Positions 16,822-26,451 of a stretch of 64,000 nt of DNA are shown piece after piece (position 1 is the first letter of the stretch; every line of letters begins with the position of its first letter). Under the pieces are notes generated by a model. The model was not told the DNA's origin and searched no databases. It saw only the letters and a program-made list of their open reading frames with translations. Made by a program: the position numbers and the translations under genes. Location: positions 1 to 64,000 of the forward strand of contig DASVQP010000085.1 in the NCBI GenBank assembly GCA_036389135.1, read 5' to 3'. Origin of the DNA: Longimicrobium sp. (GTDB lineage Bacteria > Gemmatimonadota > Gemmatimonadetes > Longimicrobiales > Longimicrobiaceae).

Positions 16822-19713
16822 TCACCCCCGCCCGCGGCTCTCCTTGATCCCACTCAGAATGAGGTGCTCCGCCTTCTGCCAGCCATCCAGGCTGATCCGC
16901 TCCGCCTGCTCCAGGAGCTGGCGCAGGACGGCCATCGTATCGTCCACCGTCCCCTCCTCGTGCGGCGGGAGGCTCCGGCGCAGCGCCGCCTCCACCAGCT
17001 CTCGGAGGATCTGGTACTCGCGGTGGAGCGCCGCGCGCGACCAGCCCAGCCTGGACCGCTGCCGGCCGTGCCGGTCGAAGACGACGCGCTGGATGTCCGT
17101 GCCGTCGCGCAGCAGGGCGAGCTCGCCGCCGCCCTCACCCAGCGCCAGCAGGGCCAGCCCAACCTCCATCAGCGCGGTGGCCATGTGGTCCTCCAGCTGG
17201 GCGCGGTCCAGGTCGTGGGCCGCGGACAGGGCGGGGTCCGCGCGCAGCCGGGCGCCCCACTCCTCCACGACGTCGTCCGCGCGGCGCGTCAGCATGCGCC
17301 CGACCTCGGCGAGCCGCGGGACCGCGGGGGCGGCGGCGGGCGCGGCACGCGGGCGCTCCTCTCCGGCCGGCGGCTCCGAGTCGGCGGGGAGCCAGAGGGT
17401 GAAGCAGGAGCCCTGGCCGGTGCGGCTCTGGAGAGTGACGTCGCCCCCCATCAGGCGTGCCAGGCGGCGGCTGATGGAGAGCCCCAGCCCGGTGCCGCCG
17501 CTCTCCCGCGTGTACCCGCCGTCCACCTGGAAGAAGGGCTGGAAGATCTCCTCCTGGTGCTCCGGGGCGATCCCGATGCCGCTGTCCTCCACCTGCACGC
17601 GCAGCCAGCTTCCCGAACCGCGCGCCTGTACGCCGGGGTCCGGCTGGTCCGTTATGCCGCACGACACCCGCACGCCGCCGCCGCGGGGGGTGAACTTGAT
17701 GGCGTTGGTGAGCAGGTTCGCCAGGACCTGCTGCACGCGCTCGGGGTCGCCCCAGTACGCCGCGTTCGTATCCGGGTCCACCTCGTTGCGCACCGCGACG
17801 CCCGCGCGCGACGCCTGCGGCAGCACGAGCCCCAGGGCGCCGTCCAGCGCCACGGCCAGCGCCGACCGCTCGCGCACCACGCGCAGCTGGCCGGACTCCA
17901 CCTTTGCCAGGTCCAGGATCTCGTTGACCAGCGAGAGCAGGTGCTGGCTGCTGGCCTTGACCCGGTCCAGGTGGGCCCGCTGCGCATCGGTGAGCGGGCC
18001 CGCGATCCCCATCTCCAGCAGGTCGGTGTAGCCCATCACCGCGTTGATGGGGGTGCGCAGCTCGTGGCTCATGTTGGCCAGGAACTGCGACTTGGCGCGG
18101 TTCGCCTCCTCCGCGTCCGCGGTCGCCTGCTCGGCCTCGGCGGTGCGGGCGGTGAGCTCGGCGTTCGCCTGCTGCAGCTCGGAGACGGCGATCTCCAGCT
18201 CCGCCTGCGTCTCCTGGAGCTCGGCGGCCTGCGTCTGGAGCGCGCCGGTCTGCGTCTCCAGCTCCACCGCCTGTTCCTCCGCCCTGCCCCGGGCCTCCAC
18301 GGCCTCGGCGAGCGCGCGATCGCGTGCGGCCTCGGCCTCCTTGCGCACGATGAACTGGCCGATCTCGCTTCCCATCGCCTCCATGGTGCGGAGCATCGAC
18401 TCGTCCGGGATCTCCGCGTCGCGGGCAAAGAACTCGATGACGCCCAGCGTGCGGCCGGCGCCCGTGACGGGGAAGGCGAACCCGGTGCGCAGCCCCGCCT
18501 CGGCGGCGAGGCGGGCGCGGGGGAAGTTGTGCTCGTTCGCGATCTCCTGGATCCACACGGCTTCCCCCCGCTCCCACACCCGGCCGGGGAGGCCCTCGCC
18601 CGGGCGCAGGACGGCGGCGCGGCTGGCCGCCTCGAAGCGCTCGCCGTCCACCCCCGGCCCGCGCCACCCGGCCACGAAGCACAGCACCCCCGCCTCCACG
18701 CGCCACAGGGCGCCGAGGTCCCAGCGCAGCATCTCGCCCATGGTGCGCAGGATGCCGGGCGCGGCATCCTCCACCGTCGCCGCGTCGGCCAGCACGCGGG
18801 TGACGGCGTGCTCCGTCAGCCTGCGCGCCTCCTCGCGCTTCCTGCGCGAGATGTCGTGGATGAACCCGGCGAAGACGTGCCGCCCCTCGTGGACGTACTC
18901 CCCGAAGGCGATCTCGATGGCGATCTCGCGCCCGCTCCGGGTGAGCCCGGGAAGCTCAAGGCCGCTCCACGGGATGTTGCGCCTTCCCGTTGCCAGGTAG
19001 CGCTGCATCCCCTTGTTGTGCGCATCGCGGAACCGCTCCGGCACGAGGATGGAGAGCGGCTCCCCCGCCAGCTCCCCGTCCGCGTAGCCGAAGATCCGCT
19101 CCATGGCGGGGTTCGCCGAGACGATGATCCCCGTGTCGTCCATCACGACGATGCCGTCCGGGTTCACCTCGGTGAGGGTGCGGAAGCGCGCCTCGCTCTC
19201 CCCGTGATCGGAGCGTAGCCGGTGCTCGATGTCCGCCACGGCCAGCGCGGCCAGGTCGCGCAGGATCTCCACCTCGCCGTCGGTCCATTCGCGCGCCGCG
19301 AAGTCCATCACGCACAGCGCGCCCAGCGTGTGCCCCGCCGCGGTGGTGAGCGGCATCGCGGCGTACGCGGCGACCCCGTTCTCACCCGTGGCGTGGCCGT
19401 CCCCCGCGCGGGTGTCGCCCAGCACGAGCGCCTCGCCGGACGCGGCGACGTGCTGCCAGAGCGAGTCGTCGAGCACCATCGTGCCGCTTTCAGCCCCGAA
19501 GCTGGCGCGGGGGAGCTGCCGGTCCTCGGCGACGAGGGTCACCTGCGCGACGGGGGCGTGCAGGGCGTGGGCGGCCGCGCGCGCCAGCCGGTCGAAGAGC
19601 TCCACCCGCTCCTCGTCCAGCAGCCCGGTGGCGCGCAGCACGGCAAGCCGCTCCGGATCGCGGAGGCGGGCCGGGGGGCCGGGGGGCGTCGAGGAAGGGG
19701 TCGTCTGAGTCAC
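16822..19713 (-). CDS. GAF-PAS-GAF sensor histidine kinase
   Basis: A 963-residue soluble kinase: N-terminal GAF (about 20-165), PAS (175-295), GAF (305-455), a coiled coil with AELQETQAELE-like heptads (455-545), HisKA with His550 in SHELRTP, HATPase with NAIKF, DSGIGIAP and GTGLGLSIS (about 655-780), and a C-terminal helical module (about 795-945) resembling RsbRD N-terminal domains. It parallels the kinase at 69-3521 in its end domains (N-terminal GAF, kinase core and tail) but lacks the LOV-like PAS. The start is GTG at 19713 (VTQTTPSS). No response regulator is adjacent. Confidence 0.9.
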   Translation of the reverse strand: MTQTTPSSTPPGPPARLRDPERLAVLRATGLLDEERVELFDRLARAAAHALHAPVAQVTLVAEDRQLPRASFGAESGTMVLDDSLWQHVAASGEALVLGDTRAGDGHATGENGVAAYAAMPLTTAAGHTLGALCVMDFAAREWTDGEVEILRDLAALAVADIEHRLRSDHGESEARFRTLTEVNPDGIVVMDDTGIIVSANPAMERIFGYADGELAGEPLSILVPERFRDAHNKGMQRYLATGRRNIPWSGLELPGLTRSGREIAIEIAFGEYVHEGRHVFAGFIHDISRRKREEARRLTEHAVTRVLADAATVEDAAPGILRTMGEMLRWDLGALWRVEAGVLCFVAGWRGPGVDGERFEAASRAAVLRPGEGLPGRVWERGEAVWIQEIANEHNFPRARLAAEAGLRTGFAFPVTGAGRTLGVIEFFARDAEIPDESMLRTMEAMGSEIGQFIVRKEAEAARDRALAEAVEARGRAEEQAVELETQTGALQTQAAELQETQAELEIAVSELQQANAELTARTAEAEQATADAEEANRAKSQFLANMSHELRTPINAVMGYTDLLEMGIAGPLTDAQRAHLDRVKASSQHLLSLVNEILDLAKVESGQLRVVRERSALAVALDGALGLVLPQASRAGVAVRNEVDPDTNAAYWGDPERVQQVLANLLTNAIKFTPRGGGVRVSCGITDQPDPGVQARGSGSWLRVQVEDSGIGIAPEHQEEIFQPFFQVDGGYTRESGGTGLGLSISRRLARLMGGDVTLQSRTGQGSCFTLWLPADSEPPAGEERPRAAPAAAPAVPRLAEVGRMLTRRADDVVEEWGARLRADPALSAAHDLDRAQLEDHMATALMEVGLALLALGEGGGELALLRDGTDIQRVVFDRHGRQRSRLGWSRAALHREYQILRELVEAALRRSLPPHEEGTVDDTMAVLRQLLEQAERISLDGWQKAEHLILSGIKESRGRG

Positions 19714-19799
19714 AGGGTATCACCGGGCCAGCGCGAAGTCGGGCCGAAACACCCGATGGAGCGCAAGGGCCGTGCGCGCGGAGAAGAACCTCAACCGCG

Positions 19800-19896
19800 C
19801 TTCACACAGAGACACAGAGGGAACCGCGAGGAAAGAAGAGGGCTCCGCCTGTTCCTCCGTGCCCTTTCCCTGCCCCTCTGCGTCTCCGTGCGAAAC
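19800..19896. repeat. Nested palindromic repeat, family A copy 2
   Basis: Starts TTCACACAGAGACACAGAGG and ends CCCCTCTGCGTCTCCGTGCG, a somewhat diverged copy. It fills the gap between the kinase start and the end of the esterase-like gene, both on the minus strand. Confidence 0.75.
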
Positions 19897-19901
19897 GGCA
19901 G

Positions 19902-21701
19902 TCAGGGGAGCGGGCGCGCGGCGGTGGTGCTGGGGACGTAGATCAGCGCATCGAACTCCGCCGCCACGCGAATGGGGCGGTAGCCGTAGTCCGCCGCCCT
20001 GCCGCCGATGCCTAGGAACGGGCGGGGCTCCGCGAGCCATCGTCCCCCGGCCGCATTGGAAGCTCCGCGCAGGTCCACGAGGGTGAGGGGTGCGCCGAGC
20101 GAGAACAGCTCGGCGGCCACCCCTCCGGCCGGCGGCGGCACCGGCGCGATGCGAAAGACGCCGTTCTGCCGCGTCCGCGCGTCGCGCGCCCAGGTGCTGA
20201 ACGCGCTGTACTCCCCCTGCGCCGTGGTGAAGCCGAACGCGCGCACCTGCCCGGGGAGCAGACGCTCGAGGTAGGCGCCCATCCACTCCGGCGCGCGGGA
20301 GACGTGGCTGTTGTGCGCCCAGACCACGGCGCGCGTACCCGCCGGGCGCTGCGCCAGCGACCAGCGGATGTTGAGCGCCATCGCGCTGTCGCGCACGCGC
20401 ATGGGCGTCGAGTTGCCGAGGCTGCTCGCCTGGTACGCGACCTCCGCGTTCTGCAGCGCCCAGGCGACGGCCGCGCTGTCGTCGCGGCTGCGGGCGCGCT
20501 CCAGGTACGCCGGAGCGCGCGCCCCCAGGTGCCGCCGCACCACGTCCGCGCTCGCCTGCCACCGGCCCACCGTGCTGTCCGGCCGGTCCGGGTAGGGGCC
20601 GGGGAGCCACGCCGCGCGCATGGCGCCGTACGCGCTGTCCGCTGCCGCCAGGAATGCGGGATCGCTGCGCCTGAGGAAAGCGAGCACGCTGTCGATGGGG
20701 AGCCGCGGGTCCTGCATGTCGTAGCCCACCACCTCCACGGGCCGCTTGCCGGAAGCGTTCCAGGCGCGCAGCCACTCCACCATCTCGAGCACTTCCTCCG
20801 TCTGCAGGATCTTGAAGAGCCCGGACATCGCCTCGCGCGCCGTGCCTTCGCCGGTGAGCACGTAGCGGTTCACCCGCTCGGTCTGCAGCTGGTTGGCCTC
20901 CAGCATCACGACGGCGAAGCCCATCCGCTCCACCAGGTGCTCGATCAGCTCGTGCTTGATCTGGTAGAACTCGCGCGTGCCGTGCGTCCCCTCCCCCAGC
21001 GACACCACGCGCGCGTCGCCCACGATGGCGCGGAACGGCTCCGTTCGCAGCGCGCCCTGCGAGCCGAGCGGCACGGCGCGGGACCGCAGCCACGCGCGCT
21101 CGGCCGCGGTGGCCCGCGCGGGCCCGGGCTCGGCCGTGATGCGCCTGCCGTCGACCTCCAGCGCCAGGTCGTCGAACCACGCGGTGCCGGTGCCGCTCAC
21201 CTGCATCCCCACGCCCAGGTACACGGCGCCCGTGTCCAGCACCGTCTCCAGCGCCAGCCGCGTCCATCCGGTGGTGCCGCGCAGCCCCGCGCCCGGCATG
21301 CTGTCCACGCGGATCGTCTGGTAGCCGTCGCGCATCGTCTCCACCCGCAGCACCGCGGCGCCGCCCTGCAGCCGTTCCGTCCGCGCCCACCCCGTCACGC
21401 GAATGCGCCTCCCCGCCAGCCCCTTCGTGGACAGGTCGCTGGACCCGATCCAGGCCGCACCGGCCCGCGTGCGTTCGATGCGCAGGCTGCGGCGCCCGCC
21501 GCGGCGCACGATGCTGTCGATGCGCGCCTGCCGCTCCGCCGCGGGCGACTCCAGCTCGGGCGAATACCAGCCCCACGGAAACGCGGGGGCGGCGATCCCC
21601 GGCTGCTCCATGTCCAGGTTGAGCGGGCGCTGTCCGTGCGCCGCACCGGCAACCAGCATGGCGCACGCGACGAGCGCGAGGCAGCGTCCGGAGATTGGCA
21701 T
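19902..21701 (-). CDS. Erythromycin esterase family protein, secreted
   Basis: A 599-residue protein with a signal peptide (MPISGRCLALVACAMLVAGAAHGQ), a beta-sandwich region (about 25-190, carbohydrate-binding-like, WFDDLALEV) and an erythromycin-esterase domain (about 215-590). Family signatures are SLGEGTHGTREFYQIKHELIEHLVE and VMLEANQ, with later VVWAHNSHVSR. Members with known activity hydrolyse macrolide lactones through a metal-free His/Glu mechanism, but most environmental ones have unknown substrates, so resistance should not be assumed. The ATG at 21701 begins the signal peptide; one at 21728 is possible. Confidence 0.88.
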   Translation of the reverse strand: MPISGRCLALVACAMLVAGAAHGQRPLNLDMEQPGIAAPAFPWGWYSPELESPAAERQARIDSIVRRGGRRSLRIERTRAGAAWIGSSDLSTKGLAGRRIRVTGWARTERLQGGAAVLRVETMRDGYQTIRVDSMPGAGLRGTTGWTRLALETVLDTGAVYLGVGMQVSGTGTAWFDDLALEVDGRRITAEPGPARATAAERAWLRSRAVPLGSQGALRTEPFRAIVGDARVVSLGEGTHGTREFYQIKHELIEHLVERMGFAVVMLEANQLQTERVNRYVLTGEGTAREAMSGLFKILQTEEVLEMVEWLRAWNASGKRPVEVVGYDMQDPRLPIDSVLAFLRRSDPAFLAAADSAYGAMRAAWLPGPYPDRPDSTVGRWQASADVVRRHLGARAPAYLERARSRDDSAAVAWALQNAEVAYQASSLGNSTPMRVRDSAMALNIRWSLAQRPAGTRAVVWAHNSHVSRAPEWMGAYLERLLPGQVRAFGFTTAQGEYSAFSTWARDARTRQNGVFRIAPVPPPAGGVAAELFSLGAPLTLVDLRGASNAAGGRWLAEPRPFLGIGGRAADYGYRPIRVAAEFDALIYVPSTTAARPLP

Positions 21702-21796
21702 CAGTGTGTGGAGTGTGGGGGGATGCATGAGGCTGGCGGCGCATGCACTGTAAAGCGCAGTCCGGTGAGAATCAAAGAAAATCTACCGCGCCTCAC

Positions 21797-22003
21797 ACCA
21801 TTCAGAGGACACCGGTGTGCATTCTGACCGGCTTGTCTCACGCGGAGGTGCACGGAGAGAACAACAGAGGAAAGCATCACACAGAGGCCACAGAGAGAAC
21901 TGAAAGCCACGGAGAAAACCTTTTGCGGTTCTCTCTGTGGCTCTGTGTCTCTGTGTGAGCCATGCAGTCGCCGTTCTCTCCTGCCCCTCTGCGTTTCTGC
22001 CGT
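21797..22003. repeat. Nested palindromic repeat, family A copy 3
   Basis: A full-length copy. It has a leader containing ACCGGTGTGCATTCTGACC, outer arms (TCTCACGCGGAGG... CCTCTGCG) and a core hairpin (TCACACAGAGGCCACAGAG... CTCTGTGGCTCTGTGTCT). It lies between the esterase-like gene start and the TetR gene end. Confidence 0.85.
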
Positions 22004-22018
22004 GCCGGCGTTGCGGCC

Positions 22019-22645
22019 CTACACCACGGCCGCGGCCGGCTGTGGCTCCGCGAGGCGCGTGGTGAAGCCGCGCACGGCGGCCAGGTACGCGTCCATGTCG
22101 AAGTGCTCCGGGGCGATCATCCCCTGCACCGCGCACCCCTGCAGCCAGCTCACGGCGACCGCCGCCATCGCATCCGCGCTCACCCCCCGGAAGGCGGCCG
22201 GCTCGGACGCGAGAAGCTCCTCCATCATCACGCGGAACGCACCGCGGTGGCGCTCCAGCTCGGCGCTGATGCGCGCGCGCACCTCGTCGTCGTTGGTGCC
22301 GCGCGCCCAGTACTCGAAGAAGAGGCGCGTGTGCTTCCGCTGCTCCAGCAGCCGCGCCAGCTCCCCCTGGAGGACGGCGTGCAGCCGGTCGAGCGCGCCG
22401 GGGATGCGGGCGACCTCGGGGGGCACGTGCAGCACCGCGGTCGTGGCGATGAGCCATTCCAGGAGCTCCAGCACCAGCCGCTCCTTTCGCTGGAAGTAGA
22501 ACACGACCAGCGAATGGCTGAGCTTCGCCTCGGCGGCCACGGCGCGGATCGTCAGGCCGCCGATCCCCTCGCGCGATGCCACCTCGAAGCTCGCCTGCAG
22601 GATCTGCTCGCGCCGCACGTCCTCGGAAGCTCTCTCGCCCGGCAT
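22019..22645 (-). CDS. TetR family transcriptional regulator (BetI-like C-terminus)
   Basis: A 208-residue regulator. The N-terminal helix-turn-helix (about 10-60) reads RREQILQASFEVASREGIGGLTIRAVA then LSHSLVVFYFQRKERLV. The ligand domain has FFEYWARGTNDDEVRARI and MIAPEHFDMDAYLAAVRGF, like BetI_C. The target is unknown; no enzyme gene is directly divergent except the hybrid kinase at 22798. The 152-bp upstream gap holds a clear inverted repeat that is probably its own operator. Confidence 0.9.
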   Translation of the reverse strand: MPGERASEDVRREQILQASFEVASREGIGGLTIRAVAAEAKLSHSLVVFYFQRKERLVLELLEWLIATTAVLHVPPEVARIPGALDRLHAVLQGELARLLEQRKHTRLFFEYWARGTNDDEVRARISAELERHRGAFRVMMEELLASEPAAFRGVSADAMAAVAVSWLQGCAVQGMIAPEHFDMDAYLAAVRGFTTRLAEPQPAAAVV

Positions 22646-22675
22646 CTATCCCCTTTGTCCTTCGACGGTTTCGTC

Positions 22676-22729
22676 TTGTTGACCAATCGTACAATATAGA
22701 GTAGCTTACATTAACCATCCGGTCAACAA
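22676..22729. promoter_or_regulatory. Inverted repeat with divergent promoters, probable TetR operator
   Basis: TTGTTGACC (22676-22684) and GGTCAACAA (22721-22729) form a perfect 9-bp inverted repeat 36 bp apart, enclosing an AT-rich segment. On each strand the half-site contains TTGACC, a good -35 hexamer, with a 17-bp spacer to TAGCTT (plus) or TACTCT (minus). TetR bound to either half would cover one of the two divergent promoters, serving tetR and the hybrid kinase. Confidence 0.55.
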
Positions 22730-22797
22730 ATCAGCTCCTCCGCATCCGCGCTCCGCCAGGCGCGGCGCGGTGCCACCCGCTCCCAGGCAGGCGCAAC

Positions 22798-25203
22798 ATG
22801 GCCGCACAGCGCACTTCCGGCCCCGTAGCCACCGCGGCGCCGCGGGTGGAGGAGATCGAGACGTACGCGCGCGACATCGTGGACACCGTCCGCGAGCCGC
22901 TGCTGATGCTGGACACCGCGTTACGGGTGCGCAGCGCCAACAGCGCGTTCTACAAGACGTTCGGCGTCACGTGCGAGGAAACCGAGAACCTGCCGATCTA
23001 CGAGCTCGGCAACGGGCAGTGGGACATCCCCGCGCTGCGCACCCTGCTGGAAGAGGTGATGAGCACCGGCTCCGTCTTCAACGACTTCGAGCTGGAGCAC
23101 ACCTTCCCCGTCATCGGGCAGCGGGTGATGGTGCTGAACGCGCGCAAGCTGCGCCCCGGGAGCCACGCCGACCGCCTGGTGCTCGCCATCGAAGACGTCA
23201 CCGAGCGCCGCGCCACCCAGGCGAGCCTCAGGGCCATCGAGTCGTATGCGCAGGACATCGTCGACACGGTGCGCAAGCCGCTCCTGATCTTGGATCCGGG
23301 GCTGCGGGTGCGCAGCGGCAACCGTGCCTTCTACGAGACCTTTGCCGTCGCCGCCGCGGAAACCGAGGGGCGGCGGATCTACGAGCTGGGCAACGGCCAG
23401 TGGAACGTCCCGGCGCTGCGCACCCTTCTAGAAGAGATCATCCCGCGCAGCTCCGTTTTCAACGACTTCGAGCTGGAGCACGACTTTCCCGCGATCGGGC
23501 GGCGCGTGATGCTGCTCAACGCGCGCAAGCTCAAGGCGGGAGACCACGACGAGCTCCTGGTGCTGGCGCTGGAGGACGTCACGGAGCGGCGGCGCACCGA
23601 GCAGGAGGTGGTCAACGCCCGCGAGGCCGCCGAGAGCGCCAACCGCACCAAGAGCCTCTTCCTGGCGAACATGAGCCACGAGCTGAGGACGCCGCTCAAC
23701 GCCATCCTCGGCTACTCGGAGATGCTCCACGAAGAGGCCGTGGAGCGCGGTCTGCTGGACTTCACCGCGGACCTGGACAAGATCGGCACGGCGGGGAAGC
23801 ACCTCCTCGCCCTCATCAACGACATCCTCGACCTTTCCAAGATCGAGGCCGGCAAGATGGAGCTGTTCCTGGAGAGCTTCGACCTGGCCGAGCTGATCCA
23901 CGAGATCACCTCCACCATGGGGCCGATCGTGCGGACCAACTCCAACACGCTGCGCGTGGAGCTGGCTCCCCGGCTGGGCGTGATGCACGCGGACCAGATG
24001 AAGGTGCGCCAGGCGCTCTCCAACCTCCTGTCCAACGCGGTCAAGTTCACGCACGGCGGCACCGTCACCGTCAACGCGCGGCGCGAGCGGATGGACGGGC
24101 GGGAGTGGGTGCTGTTCCAGGTGACGGATACGGGCGTGGGGATGAGCGCCGAGCAGATCGTGAAGCTCTTCCAGGACTTCACCCAGGCGGACGCCTCCAC
24201 CACGCGCAGGTTCGGCGGCACCGGGCTGGGGCTGGCCCTCACCCGCCGCTTCTGCCAGATGATGGGCGGCGACGTCACGGTGCGCAGCGTGCCGGGCGAG
24301 GGGAGCACGTTCACCATCAAGCTCCCCGCCGTCATACGCGCCGCGGACCCGGAGCCCGTCCTCGCCCTGGCGCCCAGCGAGTGGCGCGGCAAGGGCGACG
24401 CGCTTCCATCCGGCGCGAGCTGCGTCCTGGTGATCGACGACGACCCGGTGCAGCGCGACCTGATGCAGCGCTTCCTGGGGAGGGAGGGGTTCCGCGTCCT
24501 GGTGGCGGATGGCGGCGAGGAAGGGCTCCGCCTTGCGCGGGAGATGCAGCCGGTCGCCATCACGCTGGACGTGATGATGCCCGGGATGGACGGCTGGGCC
24601 GTGCTCGCGGCGCTCAAGGCCGACCCGGCGGTGCGCAACATCCCCGTGGTGATGCTCACCATGGTGGACGATCCCAACCGGGGCTTCACGCTGGGGGCCG
24701 CCGCGTACGCCACCAAGCCGGTGAACCGCGGACGCCTTTCACGGCTCCTGCGCAAGCACTCCAGCGCCGACGTGCAGGGCGGCGTGCTGGTGGTGGACCA
24801 CGACGACGCGGCGCGCGCGCTGCTGCGCACCATGCTGGAGGCGGAAGGCTGGACGGTGCGCGAAGCGGAGAACGGAAGGGTGGCGCTGGAGCGGATGGAG
24901 GAGGAGCGCCCCCGGCTGATCCTGCTGGACCTGCTGATGCCCGAGATGGACGGATTCGAATTCCACGAGCGGGTGCGCCAGCACCCCGACTGGCGCTCCG
25001 TGCCCGTGGTGGTGGTGACGTCGCACGACCTCACCCGCGAGGAGCGCCGGCGGCTGAACGGCTACGTGGAGACGATCGTCCGCAAGGCTGGCGACTCGCC
25101 CGACGCGCTCCTTCACCGGGTGTGCGAACTGCTCGGCGGCTTCGGCGCCGAGCGCCCCCTGATCACCCGGACCGGAGGAGAGAGGCGCGCGCTCCCCGCG
25201 TGA
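22798..25203 (+). CDS. Hybrid histidine kinase, PAS-PAS-HisKA-HATPase-REC-REC
   Basis: An 801-residue protein. Two PAS units (about 15-140 and 145-275) are internal duplicates sharing IYELGNGQW and VFNDFELEH. Then come HisKA with His294 in SHELRTP, HATPase ([21 protein letters not shown]), receiver 1 (VIDDDP, Asp591 in [15 protein letters not shown]) and receiver 2 (VVDHDDA, Asp711 in [11 protein letters not shown], a Lys in VRKAG). All catalytic residues look intact, so a multistep phosphorelay is expected. There is no membrane segment. The receiver-only gene 18 bp downstream is a likely partner. The start ATG follows a divergent promoter region shared with tetR. Confidence 0.93.
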   Translation: MAAQRTSGPVATAAPRVEEIETYARDIVDTVREPLLMLDTALRVRSANSAFYKTFGVTCEETENLPIYELGNGQWDIPALRTLLEEVMSTGSVFNDFELEHTFPVIGQRVMVLNARKLRPGSHADRLVLAIEDVTERRATQASLRAIESYAQDIVDTVRKPLLILDPGLRVRSGNRAFYETFAVAAAETEGRRIYELGNGQWNVPALRTLLEEIIPRSSVFNDFELEHDFPAIGRRVMLLNARKLKAGDHDELLVLALEDVTERRRTEQEVVNAREAAESANRTKSLFLANMSHELRTPLNAILGYSEMLHEEAVERGLLDFTADLDKIGTAGKHLLALINDILDLSKIEAGKMELFLESFDLAELIHEITSTMGPIVRTNSNTLRVELAPRLGVMHADQMKVRQALSNLLSNAVKFTHGGTVTVNARRERMDGREWVLFQVTDTGVGMSAEQIVKLFQDFTQADASTTRRFGGTGLGLALTRRFCQMMGGDVTVRSVPGEGSTFTIKLPAVIRAADPEPVLALAPSEWRGKGDALPSGASCVLVIDDDPVQRDLMQRFLGREGFRVLVADGGEEGLRLAREMQPVAITLDVMMPGMDGWAVLAALKADPAVRNIPVVMLTMVDDPNRGFTLGAAAYATKPVNRGRLSRLLRKHSSADVQGGVLVVDHDDAARALLRTMLEAEGWTVREAENGRVALERMEEERPRLILLDLLMPEMDGFEFHERVRQHPDWRSVPVVVVTSHDLTREERRRLNGYVETIVRKAGDSPDALLHRVCELLGGFGAERPLITRTGGERRALPA

Positions 25204-25221
25204 GCCCTCTTCAGTGACGAT

Positions 25222-25620
25222 ATGCCCAAGATCCTGCTGGTGGAAGACAACGAGATGAACCGCGACATGCTGTCGCGGCGGCTGGAGCGGAAAGGATTTC
25301 AGGTGCTCCTGGCGCTGGACGGCGCCGCCGGAGTGGAGATGGCCAGGTCGCACGCGCCCGACCTTGTGCTGATGGACATGAGCCTCCCGGTGCTCGATGG
25401 GTGGGAGGCGACGCGCCGGCTGAAGGGGGACGCGGCCACCCGCCACGTCCCGGTGATCGCCCTCACCGCGCACGCCATGTCCCGCGATCGGGCCAAGGCG
25501 CTGGAAGCCGGCTGCGACGACTACGACACCAAGCCGATCGACCTGCCGCGCCTGCTCGTCAAGATCGAGACGCTCCTGTCCGGCAGCGGCGCCCCGCCCG
25601 TCTCCGAAGCCGCGCCGTGA
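25222..25620 (+). CDS. Single-domain response regulator (REC only)
   Basis: A 132-residue receiver domain without output domain: acidic pair in VEDNEMN, phospho-acceptor Asp52 in LMDMSLPVLDG, Thr in ALTAHAM and Lys in TKPIDL. It resembles DivK/CheY-type relays that pass phosphate between kinases or act by protein contact. It starts 18 bp after the hybrid kinase stop, so the two are probably one transcript. It is related in motif (LPVLDGWEATR) to the receiver at 29641-30051. Confidence 0.92.
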   Translation: MPKILLVEDNEMNRDMLSRRLERKGFQVLLALDGAAGVEMARSHAPDLVLMDMSLPVLDGWEATRRLKGDAATRHVPVIALTAHAMSRDRAKALEAGCDDYDTKPIDLPRLLVKIETLLSGSGAPPVSEAAP

Positions 25621-25686
25621 CCCGCGTCGCAGCCCTGCCACCTTCCCGCTCGTAGCGGCCCCACCTCCCCTCCCCAAAGGATCATC

Positions 25687-26067
25687 ATGGCGACGAATCT
25701 GTGCTCCCGGTGCGGCTGTGCCGGCGTGGCGGGCTGGTGTGAAGCGTGCCAGCGGCGGATCGCCGCGGCGCCGGAGTACCGCATCGAGAAGCGCTCCACG
25801 AGCCGCCACCCGCGCCGCTGGTTCGTGCGGCGCAGGCACCTGCACAAGACCGCCGCGCTGATGAGCCTCGTCGTCCCCGGAGCGGGGCAGGTGTACAAGG
25901 GGCGGGTGGTGATCGGCATCGCCTGGTTCCTCGTGGTCGCCGGCTGCTACTGGATGGTGGGGCTCCCCGCCCTCCTGGTGCACCTGATGTGCGTGGTCAT
26001 GGCCGGCTCCGCCGCTCGCGTCGTTCGTCTCCCCTTCCTGTACGACGGCGCCGGCTGGACGAAGTAG
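25687..26067 (+). CDS. Small zinc-ribbon-like membrane protein
   Basis: A 126-residue protein. The N-terminus has CSRCGC and WCEAC, four Cys spaced like a zinc ribbon, then a basic stretch (RHPRRWFVRRRHLHK). Two hydrophobic segments follow, with SLVVPGAGQVYKGRVVIGIAWF, a pattern seen in TM2/DUF5683-like small membrane proteins where a GxGQxYxG turn joins helices. AAAGGATCATC precedes the ATG. It is possibly in the same operon as the kinase/receiver pair. Function unknown. Confidence 0.75.
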   Translation: MATNLCSRCGCAGVAGWCEACQRRIAAAPEYRIEKRSTSRHPRRWFVRRRHLHKTAALMSLVVPGAGQVYKGRVVIGIAWFLVVAGCYWMVGLPALLVHLMCVVMAGSAARVVRLPFLYDGAGWTK

Positions 26068-26093
26068 CGGAGAGCTCCGTTTCATCCAGGAAA

Positions 26094-26124
26094 AGCGCCC
26101 CGGCTCGCAGTGAGCCGGGGCGCT
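26094..26124 (+). terminator. Strong hairpin after the zinc-ribbon membrane gene
   Basis: AGCGCCCCGGCTC and GAGCCGGGGCGCT form a perfect 13-bp stem with a 5-nt loop, 27 bp past the stop codon. It lacks a long U-tract but ends the 22.8-26.1 kb group. Confidence 0.6.
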
Positions 26125-26136
26125 CGTCGTTCGGAG

Positions 26137-26326
26137 AGGAAACCGGTGTGCATTCTCGCAGAGGCGCAGAGACGCAGGGAGAGAACGACAGAGAAAAGCC
26201 TCACACAGAGGGCACAGAGAGAACTGCGAGCCACAGAGAAAACCTTTTTGCTGTTCTCTCTGTGGCTCTGGGTCTCCGTGTGAGCCATGCAGTTGCAGTT
26301 CTCCCCTGCGTCTCTGCGTGAGAACA
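26137..26326. repeat. Nested palindromic repeat, family A copy 4
   Basis: A full-length copy: ACCGGTGTGCATTCT leader, outer arms (GCAGAGGCGCAGAGACGCAGG... CCTGCGTCTCTGCG), core TCACACAGAGGGCACAGAG with its complement, and the GCCATGCAGTTGCAG tail seen in other copies. With flanking DNA it explains the 384-bp gap before the next small gene. Confidence 0.85.
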
Positions 26327-26451
26327 TTTCCTCCGATGCATACCGACTCGCGAGAAACGGAATGAGATCCGGCGGGCCCGGTCCGGTTGTAGAATGTGAG
26401 CGTGCCTTTCCGCGCCCCGCCGGTCCCCCCACCGCTCCCCGAGGCACCCCG

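Noticed and set aside
16864-19218. A 784-codon plus-strand frame opposite the second kinase
   Set aside because: Shadow of the kinase with low-complexity composition.
19902-21701. Macrolide resistance gene
   Set aside because: Erythromycin-esterase homology is clear, but the secreted form with an added beta domain and no resistance context does not justify a resistance call.
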